Positions 1-7,805 of a stretch of 64,000 nucleotides of DNA are shown here, one piece after another. The translations under genes were made by a program, and so were the position numbers. The DNA comes from Geobacter sp. UBA6151 (GTDB taxonomy: Bacteria; Desulfobacterota; Desulfuromonadia; Geobacterales; Pseudopelobacteraceae), in contig DIUT01000051.1 of NCBI GenBank assembly GCA_002423105.1, positions 1 to 64,000 on the forward strand, written 5' to 3'. Each line of letters begins with the position of its first letter. Within the stretch, counting starts at the first letter, position 1. A model generated the notes under the pieces. That model was not told where the DNA came from and ran no database searches. It worked only from the letters and a program-made list of their open reading frames with translations.

Positions 1-29
1 GCCTGTTCTGTGTCCCCTTCATCGGGGGA
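1..29. repeat. 29-bp direct repeat of a vapC segment
   Basis: Bases 1-29 are identical to bases 448-476, which lie inside the vapC-like toxin gene and encode its residues around PDEGDTEQ. Identity stops at base 30 (A-rich in one copy, TTC in the other). The left copy may continue beyond the window, so it could be the edge of a second, partly lost toxin gene or a recombination scar. Confidence 0.8.
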
Positions 30-95
30 AAAAGCGGGACATTGCCCATTTAAAGGTGTCTCAACGATATCCGCACAGGGCTTCAACCCCGCTTT

Positions 96-533
96 TCAGG
101 AAAACACCTCAGACCACCGCTTGAGTGAAAGCATCCTGCCGAGGGATTCCGCCTTGATCCGGTATTTTTCATCCGCCGTAATCAGGGTTGCCGATGGATG
201 GGTCAATGCCGCAGCATGATAGATGGTATCGAAAAGGTGATGATCAAGCTGGGTTGAAAGCTGAACCGCTTTGAGAAAGACGGCGCTTCCTGACGCTTCG
301 GTATGGTCTAAAGCCAGCAGTTTCCACGTGTATTGATCTGCCTTCTCCGGTGCGATGCGGGCCAGCACTGCCAATACCTCGGCGCGCCAGATTGGCGGTT
401 GATAGAACTCTATCCGGTCGTCCCGATACGCGCGCAGAAGGTCAAGCGCCTGTTCTGTGTCCCCTTCATCGGGGGATTCAAAGACAAACCACTTGATGGC
501 GACACTGGCATCAACCACCACCACCGGTTTCAA
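96..533 (-). CDS. PIN-domain ribonuclease toxin (VapC-like)
   Basis: Predicted 145-residue PIN-domain toxin that would cleave RNA when freed from its antitoxin. The acidic residues expected of a PIN active site are visible: D8 in VVVDASVAIKW, E52 in WRAEVL, D102 in LFDTIYHAAAL and D121 in ITADEKY. Length is typical of VapC. The start is a TTG at 533 overlapping the antitoxin stop (TTGA), which implies translational coupling; a GTG three codons in is an alternative. It lies directly downstream of its antitoxin, as usual for VapBC. Part of the coding sequence (448-476) is repeated at the left edge of the window. The RNA target cannot be read from the sequence. Confidence 0.88.
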   Translation of the reverse strand: MKPVVVVDASVAIKWFVFESPDEGDTEQALDLLRAYRDDRIEFYQPPIWRAEVLAVLARIAPEKADQYTWKLLALDHTEASGSAVFLKAVQLSTQLDHHLFDTIYHAAALTHPSATLITADEKYRIKAESLGRMLSLKRWSEVFS

Positions 534-763
534 TGGCGCACTTCCTCTTGTGCAGCATGAATGGAGGCCACTGATACCTGCGGCGCCGAATCATGTTCCG
601 CTAACAGGGCGTCAACGGATTCTCTCCGGCGCTTCAGACGCAATTCGTGTTCAGCAGCCTGTTGCATCAGCCCGGAGATTACCGCGCTCCGATTGGCACC
701 GGCAAACGCAGTATTGAACAACTCTTTCACGTCATCGGGAATACTGTAATTGACCGTTGCCAT
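530..763 (-). CDS. Antitoxin of the VapBC-type pair (ribbon-helix-helix-like)
   Basis: 77-residue protein beginning MATVNYSIPDD. The short N-terminal strand followed by two predicted helices (VKELFNTAF, RSAVISGLMQQAAE) fits a ribbon-helix-helix antitoxin; the basic stretch KRRR and the acidic tail would contact DNA and toxin. The start at 763 is chosen over an upstream in-frame ATG because it has an AAGGAGG ribosome site seven bases ahead. It immediately precedes and overlaps the PIN toxin gene. Autoregulation through the palindrome at 793-814 is inferred. Confidence 0.82.
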   Translation of the reverse strand: MATVNYSIPDDVKELFNTAFAGANRSAVISGLMQQAAEHELRLKRRRESVDALLAEHDSAPQVSVASIHAAQEEVRH

Positions 764-792
764 TCTAATGCCTCCTTGCTTGATATAATTAT

Positions 793-814
793 TTATACAA
801 TATCTTGTGTATAA
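793..814. promoter_or_regulatory. Candidate operator of the VapBC-type pair
   Basis: Perfect inverted repeat with arms TTATACA and TGTATAA separated by eight bases, about 30 bases upstream of the antitoxin start in AT-rich DNA. A second small inverted repeat (TTGTG/CACAA, 805-821) overlaps it. The position is right for an autoregulatory operator; binding is inferred. Confidence 0.45.
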
Positions 815-853
815 TTCACAACACGGTATACGGCGAATCACCTGATCAGGCAA

Positions 854-1147
854 TCATTTTTTCACGGCATCCTTGATCTCCCGGCCAGTCTGCTTAAAAC
901 CTTCCTTGATCTCTTTCCCTGCCTTTTTGCTGCCCGCCTTTATCTCCTGACCGGCTTGTTTAAAGGATTCCTTTGCCTCTTTAGCCCCTTTTTTCACATC
1001 TTGCTTAATGGTTGTTCCAGCCTTTTTGATGGCCTGTTTGGTCTCGCTCGCCGACTGTTTCACCTCTTCGGCAACCTGCCCGGCCCGGACCGGCGTTGCC
1101 AGAGAGCAAATAGCCGCGATACCCGCAATCGCTTTCAATAGGAACAT
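854..1147 (-). CDS. Small secreted amphipathic repeat protein
   Basis: 97 residues: a signal peptide (about 1-22, ending in PVRA) followed by a Lys-rich chain of imperfect 11-residue repeats of the pattern KxAGxEIKxGxK. Such repeats predict long amphipathic helices, as in LEA- or apolipoprotein-like proteins that lie on membranes. It has a good ribosome site (GGAGA) and starts four bases after the MMPL exporter stop, so it is probably the last gene of the polyene-type operon. A role in coating or stabilising the exported lipid is speculation; no enzymatic motif is present. Confidence 0.72.
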   Translation of the reverse strand: MFLLKAIAGIAAICSLATPVRAGQVAEEVKQSASETKQAIKKAGTTIKQDVKKGAKEAKESFKQAGQEIKAGSKKAGKEIKEGFKQTGREIKDAVKK

Positions 1148-1151
1148 CTGC

Positions 1152-3671
1152 TTATCTCCTTTCTCCTACAAGCCGTAAAGCGGCAGGCAATACCACCAGC
1201 GCGGCAAGGGCAGTAAAACCTATGCCGAAGTTGGTGGCCCAACCGATGGAGGCCATGGCCCCGTAATCGGTGAAGGCCAGTGACCCAAAACCCGCGATGG
1301 TGGTCATGGCCGACATCATGATCGAGCGGCCCACCTGCACAAAACGCCGCTCTTCCCCTGCCGGATCACCCTGCACCAGCCTATGACGGATATGCAGGCC
1401 GTAGTCGCTGCCCATGCCCACAATGGTCACCAGCACCATGGCGTTCATGAAATTGAGCTTCATCCCAAGAAGAGCCATAACTCCCAACATTGCCGTGGCA
1501 CCAAAGGCCACCGGCCCCAGTGGCGCCATAATGCCTATGCTGTCCTTGAAGTGAAGCAGCAGCAACATCAGCACCAGTGCACCGCCGATAACAACGCTGA
1601 TTGCAAAGCTGTTCCGCACCGCTTCCAGCAGTTCACGGGCAACCGGTTCCATGCCGGTAAGACGAACCTTGGGATCAACCTCTGCCAGCGATGCGCTAAA
1701 CTGATCAATATTAAGGCGGTCCGGATGATAATGCAGATAGGTCAAACCATGCCATCCTGCCTCATCCTGCACCAGATGCCGCTCCACCACACCGCGCAAC
1801 GGCGACGCGGAAAGACGCTCCAGCACGGTCTTATCATCCACCACCCTGTTCAGACTGCCGCTTGCCACCTGGACAAGGTAGTCATTAAACGGTTCCAGAC
1901 TGAAACCATGGCGCAACAGTTGCTGCTCCATAACTGCGCTGGACAACGGTTTCCCCAGGGAGGTTATGATTCGTTGCTGCTGTTCCTTGCTGTTGATGGC
2001 CTGGCCCAGGGCAGACCAACTGCTTCCTTTGCTGGTTCGTACCGTTTCAGCTACAAACGCCTCCACCTTGGCAGTTCTGGCCAAGGTGGCTTCCAGTGTG
2101 GCGTCATCCACTGCCAGCAGCAGATGCCGGGGCGCCAGATTCAGATGGGCCTCGATCAGCTCCTGGGCGTGGAACGCCTCGGAATGGCGCGGCTGCAGGT
2201 TCTTCAGCTCGCTGTCAAAGGATGTTTGCGAGACAGCGGCTCCCATAAACAAGAAGAACAGGACGGCCACAACCCCTATCCGCTGTGCGTAACGTCCGGT
2301 GAACAGCCATAACCGGGAAAGCCCGAAGGACGGCAGGGTTTGATAAACCAGGCCCGGACGTTCGGTCAGCCGCAGCAGAAGCGGCACAAAAAACAGGGTC
2401 GCGTAAAGTGAGGAGATCACCCCCAGCCCCACCAGCAGACCCAACTCAGAGAGGGCGCGCACATCGGATATGGTAAGAGCCAGAAACGGCAGGGCTGTGG
2501 TAAATGAAGCGGTAAAAAGGCCATGTCCGGTATCGGTGATGATGACAGCCAGCGCCTCATTACAATCCAGACCATCTGCGCGCTCTGAATGATAACGGTC
2601 ATAGAGGTGTATGGAGTAGTCAGCGCCAAGGCCGATAATCAGGGCCATGAAGGCAAAGGAGATGATATGGATGGAGGGTAGCAGCAGCCCGGCAAGCCCC
2701 AGGGCCAGCAGTACTCCGACAGAGAGATTAACCGGGATCAACAGGGTCAGTAGCAGACGGCGGTAAATGAGGTAAAACAGGCCCAGCACCACAACCAACG
2801 CCGATAAGATACAAATCTGGATATTTTTCTTCATGGCGGCTTCATCAATCACCGCGCTGATGTGGGCTCCGGCGCAGGAAATTTTCACCGCGCTCCCCTC
2901 ACGGGCCTCGTTGATGGCCGCCACCAGTTTGCGGGCAAAGGCCATGTTCTGCATCGGCTGCACCGGTTCGGCGATGATGATCAGCACCCGGCCATCACGG
3001 GAAAGCAGGTAGGGTGAATCCGGATCCAGGTCAAGGGCCTGACTGCCTGCCTTCAGCCTGGGCAATATCAGATCCTTCAGCCCCAGCGGGTCGGCTACGG
3101 CCATCTGGCTGCCCAAGCCGCCAACTGATCCGGCAATAGTTGCGGTAAGCCCGGACAGCGCCTCCGGCAGGGCGGCGGGAGACAGACGCCAGGCAAGCTC
3201 CGCTACCTTGTCCGGCGGCACAAAGGCTGCCGGATGGGCTGCGGCAAAGGCGATCAACTCAAGAAAAGAGCGGGCTTCCGCCTCGTCGTACAGCCGGTAG
3301 ACCACCCGTTTGAAGGCCGGTTTTCCCTCCACCTGCAACGCCTTCAGGCGGGCAGCGAAGCGCTCGGCCTCCGGTGGCAGCTGCGTTGGTTCACCCTCCA
3401 GCAGAAAATAGGCGTCACGAGCCCCGCCGGACCACTCCAGAGAATCCAGTAACAGGCGCAGAGCTGGACGGTCAGCGGGAAACAGACGAAAGATATCAGT
3501 CTCAAAGCGGATGTTGACGACGGAAACAACGGAAAGCAGGACTGCAGCCAGGGTGCTGGCAAGCACCAGGCGGGGGTTGTTGCGGGTGCAACGGTCAATC
3601 CAGGCAAGGTGGGCGGCTATCAGACGGTTAACCGCATCCCCCGGTTTGAAGCGCCTGAGAAACGAGGCCAC
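1152..3671 (-). CDS. MMPL/RND-family lipid exporter
   Basis: 839-residue inner-membrane transporter with the duplicated RND layout: an N-terminal membrane helix (about 35-52), a periplasmic loop, a block of about five or six helices (about 280-430), a helix near 465, a second periplasmic loop, and a second helix block (about 695-830). The motifs LGADYSIHLYDRY and GMGSDYGLHIRHR are the paired GxxxDY signatures of MMPL proteins. In aryl polyene clusters a protein of this kind is thought to extract the finished lipid and pass it to LolA-like carriers. Here it follows the LolA- and LolB-like genes by three bases, which supports that role. The substrate is inferred only. Confidence 0.88.
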   Translation of the reverse strand: MASFLRRFKPGDAVNRLIAAHLAWIDRCTRNNPRLVLASTLAAVLLSVVSVVNIRFETDIFRLFPADRPALRLLLDSLEWSGGARDAYFLLEGEPTQLPPEAERFAARLKALQVEGKPAFKRVVYRLYDEAEARSFLELIAFAAAHPAAFVPPDKVAELAWRLSPAALPEALSGLTATIAGSVGGLGSQMAVADPLGLKDLILPRLKAGSQALDLDPDSPYLLSRDGRVLIIIAEPVQPMQNMAFARKLVAAINEAREGSAVKISCAGAHISAVIDEAAMKKNIQICILSALVVVLGLFYLIYRRLLLTLLIPVNLSVGVLLALGLAGLLLPSIHIISFAFMALIIGLGADYSIHLYDRYHSERADGLDCNEALAVIITDTGHGLFTASFTTALPFLALTISDVRALSELGLLVGLGVISSLYATLFFVPLLLRLTERPGLVYQTLPSFGLSRLWLFTGRYAQRIGVVAVLFFLFMGAAVSQTSFDSELKNLQPRHSEAFHAQELIEAHLNLAPRHLLLAVDDATLEATLARTAKVEAFVAETVRTSKGSSWSALGQAINSKEQQQRIITSLGKPLSSAVMEQQLLRHGFSLEPFNDYLVQVASGSLNRVVDDKTVLERLSASPLRGVVERHLVQDEAGWHGLTYLHYHPDRLNIDQFSASLAEVDPKVRLTGMEPVARELLEAVRNSFAISVVIGGALVLMLLLLHFKDSIGIMAPLGPVAFGATAMLGVMALLGMKLNFMNAMVLVTIVGMGSDYGLHIRHRLVQGDPAGEERRFVQVGRSIMMSAMTTIAGFGSLAFTDYGAMASIGWATNFGIGFTALAALVVLPAALRLVGERR

Positions 3672-3674
3672 CGG

Positions 3675-4349
3675 TCAGGAGCCTTTCAGTGCAGACAACG
3701 GCAGCAGGAGCAGGCCATCCAGCCGTGGCACAAAGGCGTTTTCCGGCAGAGCCACATTCACCTCCGGCTCTTCCAGCAGCAAACGGATGCGGTCCCCTTC
3801 GGTATTCTCCATCACCAGCTCTTGTGCCAGCACCAGACCAGCCACAATGGTGTGCCTGCTGTAGGTCACCTTCTCACCGGTGGTCAGTTTTTTCTCCATC
3901 AGCAGACCGTCTTTTACTGTGACCGTCTCAATACCATCCAACCAGGGACGCTGGTATACACCGTCTTTGTCTGATGGCAGCGAACCGGCCAGCACCCAGC
4001 GTATCATTCCCCAGCCCCGTTGCCCCACATCCGCCGGAATCTGCGAAAGCGGACCGTTGAAGGCGACCCCTTTTGAAGCATAGAGCAGGGTCAGTTGATC
4101 GCCCACCAGGAACGCCTCCAGGGCCGTGGTGCCAAAAGGAGTCAGAACAACCAGACGCAGGTTGTCCGGTTGTTGATAGACCATTACACCACGGGCACTC
4201 ATATTCTTTTCAGGGGAGCGGAATGAGATGGAGACCGTGCTGGAGATGGTTTCCAGGCTCGTTCCGGCAACGGTCTTGCCCATATCCAGGACAGGCCGTG
4301 TGGTGGAACAAGCCGTAAGCAGCACAGCACAGATACAAAGCAGCAACAT
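3675..4349 (-). CDS. Outer-membrane lipoprotein, LolB-like
   Basis: 224 residues from the ATG at 4349. The N-terminus MLLLCICAVLLTAC is a lipoprotein signal with a clear lipobox, so the mature protein should start at Cys14. The body (ARGVMVYQQPDNLRL, LTPFGTTALEAF) resembles LolB-like proteins that receive lipids or lipoproteins at the outer membrane. An alternative in-frame ATG at 4490, four bases after the upstream stop and with a good GGAG site, would add 47 residues that are almost entirely translated from a dispersed repeat (4363-4468). The older gene may have started there, with the repeat inserted in frame. It lies between the LolA-like and MMPL genes. Confidence 0.78.
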   Translation of the reverse strand: MLLLCICAVLLTACSTTRPVLDMGKTVAGTSLETISSTVSISFRSPEKNMSARGVMVYQQPDNLRLVVLTPFGTTALEAFLVGDQLTLLYASKGVAFNGPLSQIPADVGQRGWGMIRWVLAGSLPSDKDGVYQRPWLDGIETVTVKDGLLMEKKLTTGEKVTYSRHTIVAGLVLAQELVMENTEGDRIRLLLEEPEVNVALPENAFVPRLDGLLLLPLSALKGS

Positions 4350-4362
4350 ATATAAAAATTTC

Positions 4363-4468
4363 CCTCCCCCCTGGCGGGGGAGGGTCAGGGTGGGGGGGAA
4401 CTGTCCATGAAATTGCCCTGTCGCAACTTCACCCTCCCCCCAACCCCCTCCCGTCAAGGGAGGGGGAG
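4363..4468. repeat. Dispersed palindromic G/C-run repeat (REP-like)
   Basis: Two G-run/C-run hairpin modules face each other (around CTGGCGGGGGAGGG and CTCCCGTCAAGGGAGG) with about 30 bases of ordinary sequence between. This type of palindrome is widespread between genes in many proteobacteria. Here it lies between an upstream start codon with a good ribosome site (4490) and the lipoprotein signal (4349), and it keeps the reading frame open. Confidence 0.75.
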
Positions 4469-4494
4469 CTATGGTATAAGTAAGACGCATTTGA

Positions 4495-5157
4495 TTACTC
4501 CATTCTGAAATCAGCATCAGTTAATCCACTGTTTTTTCTGGCCTTGCCAAAGATCATAGTACTGCGGTCGCCGTTCCGCTCTTCCAGCACCAGCCTGCGG
4601 ATCAAGCCATCGTCCTGAAACTGCACGGTTATCTCTTTCATCTGTCCGGAACCGGCGGGACGAATCATTACCGTGGTCACCCTGCCGGTCTCTTCAGCCT
4701 TGATCTCCATCCCCTCCGGCAGTGAGCTGACCGGTTTCGACAGCTTGCCGATCCACTGGGAAAGCCCCTGGTCTTCAGGCAGAATAATCTTCTGCAACTC
4801 TCCGCGCTCGCCAATCCGCTGCAACAGCAGATTATTCTTCAGCAGCATGCGGCTTTTATAGGGGGGGAACAGCTCCATGGCAAACCGGTCCGGCTTCATG
4901 AAGCGGACTGTCCCCTTCATGACCAGCTTCTTCTTCAGTACGCTCACCTGCTTTTCCTGGGTCAACTCCGCAGAAAAATCCTGAAGGCCTTGCAAAGCCA
5001 GGCGCAACCGCTCAAGCCCCTCCAGCGGAGTGAGCGGCGCGGCACTGGCGGAGGCGGGGAGCAGCATTATAAAAACCAAACTGCAATAGCACGCAGATTT
5101 GAGCAGATGCAGCGGATGTACGCAGATTTTTAGAACCTTTTGAAATATCCTTCTCAT
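4495..5157 (-). CDS. LolA-like periplasmic lipid/lipoprotein carrier
   Basis: 220 residues with a hydrophobic leader ending LLPASASA before APLTPLEG, then a LolA-type single-domain body (FSAELTQEKQV, GTVRFMKPDRFAMELFPP, VTVQ-like strands). LolA proteins ferry hydrophobic cargo across the periplasm; in aryl polyene clusters a LolA homologue works with an MMPL exporter. The start at 5157 overlaps the preceding stop (ATGA). Residues about 10-26 (ICVHPLHLLKSAC) are encoded by a dispersed repeat (5091-5132) inside the leader. An internal TTG or ATG closer to the hydrophobic core is a possible alternative start. Confidence 0.78.
   Translation of the reverse strand: MRRIFQKVLKICVHPLHLLKSACYCSLVFIMLLPASASAAPLTPLEGLERLRLALQGLQDFSAELTQEKQVSVLKKKLVMKGTVRFMKPDRFAMELFPPYKSRMLLKNNLLLQRIGERGELQKIILPEDQGLSQWIGKLSKPVSSLPEGMEIKAEETGRVTTVMIRPAGSGQMKEITVQFQDDGLIRRLVLEERNGDRSTMIFGKARKNSGLTDADFRME
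5091..5132. repeat. Dispersed short repeat within the LolA-like leader
   Basis: On the minus strand this reads as repeats of AATCTGCGT and CATCCGCTGCATCTGC, the pattern of a short repeat common between genes in many bacterial genomes. It is read in frame as part of the signal region of the LolA-like gene. Confidence 0.55.
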
Positions 5158-5537
5158 ACCATTCCGATCCCCAGGGTCATCTCCACGGTCAACAGCTCTT
5201 CATTGGAGCAGGTAACCATGCCGTGCACCTGGACAAGCCTGCCGAAAGCGGCGCTCATTGCGGCAGAGACAACAAGAATATCACCGGCAAGCGGCAACCG
5301 GCCAAAGGCTGCCTGCTGGATGGCAGCCAGAAAGCCCCCCTCCCCTGCTTCCCGGGCAGCAACAATGCCGGCCAGCTGGGCCACACATTCCACCAGCAGA
5401 ATCTGTGGAAATTGGCTGTTGCAGGTAACCAGCACCTGCGCCTCGCCGGAATGGCCAGGCTGCAGGGATGTTATCCGGTCAAGCAATAAAAAGGGGAAGC
5501 GGTGCGGCAGATATGCTGATGGAAGCAGGTTATGCAG
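5154..5537 (-). CDS. FabZ-like hotdog protein, degenerate dehydratase
   Basis: Resembles 3-hydroxyacyl-ACP dehydratases. The family's N-terminal signature PHRFPFLLLDRI is in frame but lies upstream of the first TTG/GTG/ATG start (TTG at 5486), so the true start must be earlier. The candidates are CTG at 5537, four bases after GGAGGG, or ATT at 5540; I use CTG (127 residues). FabZ carries a catalytic His in HFPGxPxxPG followed by a conserved Glu in ExxAQ. Here the segment is shortened to QFPQILLVECVAQ, keeping Glu but lacking His. It may be inactive, structural or altered in chemistry. It follows and overlaps the ketosynthase gene and overlaps the LolA-like gene. Confidence 0.7.
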   Translation of the reverse strand: MHNLLPSAYLPHRFPFLLLDRITSLQPGHSGEAQVLVTCNSQFPQILLVECVAQLAGIVAAREAGEGGFLAAIQQAAFGRLPLAGDILVVSAAMSAAFGRLVQVHGMVTCSNEELLTVEMTLGIGMV

Positions 5538-6576
5538 AATGCCCTCCCCGGAATGTCAGCGCAAAAAACGGTCCTTCCGGCGATGCTGCCAGATGCAGTC
5601 CCATTTTTTGCGGGGCAAGCATGGACACCAACAGACTGCTGACAACACCTCCCATGGCCAGGGAGCGGCCAATGCTATCGCCGGGACGGATGAGGTTTTC
5701 CCTGCCCAACCCTTTGGAAAGCGGTTCTCCCGGAGGTTCTGCCCCGGACAGAGCAATGTGGCTGAAACCGGAGGTCACCGGAAGCAAACGGTCTATCCCT
5801 TCCTGCTCCCTGCCCGGCAGCAGTAAACCGATGGTACGGATCGACTCCAGACGTGCCTTGACAACCGCGCCACGGGCTTCTGCATGGCTGGCCCGTTCAA
5901 GCAGCAGCATGCCGCACCCCTCGCCAAAACCTGATGCAAAACGTTTTAATTGGCCGGTCGCGGCAAAACCGCGCACCATCAAAGGGGTCAACTCATCAAC
6001 TCCGCCAGCCAGCATCAGATCCGCCCTGCCTTCCTCTATGAAACGGCAGGCGGCCAGGATTGCCGATTCAGCGGAGCAAAAACGTTGGATAAAGGTAATA
6101 TTCGGCCCTTTAAGCCCATACTCGATTGATGCGTTACTGGCCGGGGCGTTGGCTACAGTGTTGGGAAACAACATCGGGTTGAGACCGACGAGTCCCTCCC
6201 TGAAATAGCCGGACAAAAACTCGACTGAATTGGCGATGCCGCCAAAACCGCAGCCCAGGGCTATACCAATGCGGGCTGCCGGAACAGCGCCTTTGACAAT
6301 TCCGGCGTCAGCCAGAGCCTGCCCTGCCACGGCAACCGCAAACTGGCTGGCGCGGTCAAGCTTGCGCGCCTTCAGCGGGGCGATAAAATCCGTGGCCTTG
6401 AAGGCATCCGCCCTGCCCCAGAGATAGTCGGCCCTTCCATTGGCTAACTCTTCAGGAACCGGCTGAAGACAACAGCGCCTCTGCTGCACCGCCTCCAGCG
6501 CCGCCGCAATTCCCACGCCTGCCGCTCCCACCGCGCCAAGCCCGGTTATGGCGATCTGTCCGTCAAGCCGTTCCAT
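5530..6576 (-). CDS. Ketosynthase-like protein without catalytic His (chain-length-factor-like)
   Basis: 348 residues with the thiolase fold of beta-ketoacyl-ACP synthases (ITGLGAVGAAG, NTVANAPASNAS, GGVDELTPLMVRGF). Cys167 in QRFCSAESA lies where the nucleophile is expected. The region that normally holds HGTGT reads ALSGAEPPGEP, and the GHxLGAAG motif reads GDSIGRSLAMGG, so both catalytic His residues are missing. This matches partner subunits such as chain length factors, or ApeR-type proteins in aryl polyene clusters, which pair with an active ketosynthase. It is shorter than a normal KS (about 410). The start shares one base with the stop of the complete KS (TGATG). Confidence 0.82.
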   Translation of the reverse strand: MERLDGQIAITGLGAVGAAGVGIAAALEAVQQRRCCLQPVPEELANGRADYLWGRADAFKATDFIAPLKARKLDRASQFAVAVAGQALADAGIVKGAVPAARIGIALGCGFGGIANSVEFLSGYFREGLVGLNPMLFPNTVANAPASNASIEYGLKGPNITFIQRFCSAESAILAACRFIEEGRADLMLAGGVDELTPLMVRGFAATGQLKRFASGFGEGCGMLLLERASHAEARGAVVKARLESIRTIGLLLPGREQEGIDRLLPVTSGFSHIALSGAEPPGEPLSKGLGRENLIRPGDSIGRSLAMGGVVSSLLVSMLAPQKMGLHLAASPEGPFFALTFRGGHSA

Positions 6577-7805
6577 CAGCTGTCCCTCCGGCCATGGTCG
6601 GCTGCGGCAAGCGCCAGGGTGGTAATGTTACCGCCAAAGGCAAAGGAGTTTGAAAGGGCAATCCTAGCATCTGTCTTTTTTGGCCCGCCATGGCAGTATT
6701 CCAGATCACATTCGGGGTCTTTGCCGCGAAAGTGCAGAGTCTGCGGGATGGTAGCGGCATTGAGGGACAGCAGTGTGGCAACCGCCTCAATGGAACCGGC
6801 AGCCCCCAGGCAATGGCCGGTAACCGGCTTGGTGGAGATCAGCGGAACACCTGACACCGCTTCGCCAAACACCAGCTTCATGGCGTTTGATTCCACCACA
6901 TCATTGAGCGGCGTACCGGTACCATGGGCATTCACCCACCCCACCTGTTCAGGCCTGATCCCGGCTGTTGCAATGGCAGCCTGCATCACACAGGCCGCAG
7001 CTTCGCCTGACGGTTCCGGCGCAGTCATATGGTGGCCCTCTCCTGCCAGGGCATAGCCCAGCAGATACCCCAGAATGGTTGCACTGCGGCTGACCGCTGA
7101 CGCTTCATCCTCCAGCAGCATGAAGGCCGCGCCTTCTCCCAGGGAGATGCCGTTGCGGCCCAGGCTGAACGGCGCGCATGGCTCGGGATCAACCACCTTG
7201 AGCGAGTTGAAACCGGCAAAAGTCAGCATTGCCAGAGAATCAGCCCCGCCGCACAGCGCCGCCTTCAAACGTCCAGACCTGATCTGGTCCGCGCTCCAGC
7301 CGATGGCGGTTGCCGAAGAAGAGCAGGCGGTGGTGATGCTGCCCTGGTAACCTGCAAAGCCGAAGGTCTCTGCCAGCCTGGTGGCAGTGCAATCCGGCAA
7401 CAGGGTACGCAATAATCCCGGACATGCTGTCTGACCGTGAATGTCCGCAGCAAGCCAGGCCTCGCCATGGAGCATCCCCCCTACTCCCCCGCCGACACAG
7501 ACACCGATCTCATATGGATTGTAGCTACCGCTGACGGAACTCATGGCAACCGCCTCTCTGGCTGCAATCAGGGCAAATTGATCGGTACGGGAGAGGTGCT
7601 TCAGTTCGCGGCGGGTAAAATGCTCACGAGGACGATAGTCTTTAACCTGGGAACCGATCTGTGCCGGAAAAACAGAGACATCGAACAGGTCAAGCGGGCC
7701 TATCCCGCTTTTACCCTTTAGAATGGCATCTTGAAACGCGGAGACACCTGCGGCAGGACCGCTGATTACCCCCAGACCGGTTATGACAACCCTGGAACTG
7801 CTCAC
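6576..7805 (-). CDS. Beta-ketoacyl-ACP synthase (FabF/FabB type)
   Basis: 409 residues from a GTG at 7805 that overlaps the FabG stop (GTGA). The full catalytic triad is visible: Cys161 in TTACSSSATA, His294 in NAHGTGTPLND and His331 in PVTGHCLGAAG. It condenses malonyl-ACP with an acyl-ACP, the elongation step of type II fatty acid or polyene synthesis. The next gene is a His-less KS, so the two probably form a KS-CLF-like heterodimer. The open frame extends about 370 bases further upstream, but that stretch lies over fabG and is not coding. It is equivalent to ApeO in aryl polyene clusters. Confidence 0.92.
   Translation of the reverse strand: MSSSRVVITGLGVISGPAAGVSAFQDAILKGKSGIGPLDLFDVSVFPAQIGSQVKDYRPREHFTRRELKHLSRTDQFALIAAREAVAMSSVSGSYNPYEIGVCVGGGVGGMLHGEAWLAADIHGQTACPGLLRTLLPDCTATRLAETFGFAGYQGSITTACSSSATAIGWSADQIRSGRLKAALCGGADSLAMLTFAGFNSLKVVDPEPCAPFSLGRNGISLGEGAAFMLLEDEASAVSRSATILGYLLGYALAGEGHHMTAPEPSGEAAACVMQAAIATAGIRPEQVGWVNAHGTGTPLNDVVESNAMKLVFGEAVSGVPLISTKPVTGHCLGAAGSIEAVATLLSLNAATIPQTLHFRGKDPECDLEYCHGGPKKTDARIALSNSFAFGGNITTLALAAADHGRRDS

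Noticed and set aside
1383..2312. 309-codon plus-strand open frame
   Set aside because: Antisense to the MMPL exporter; His/Gln-rich shadow with no domain.
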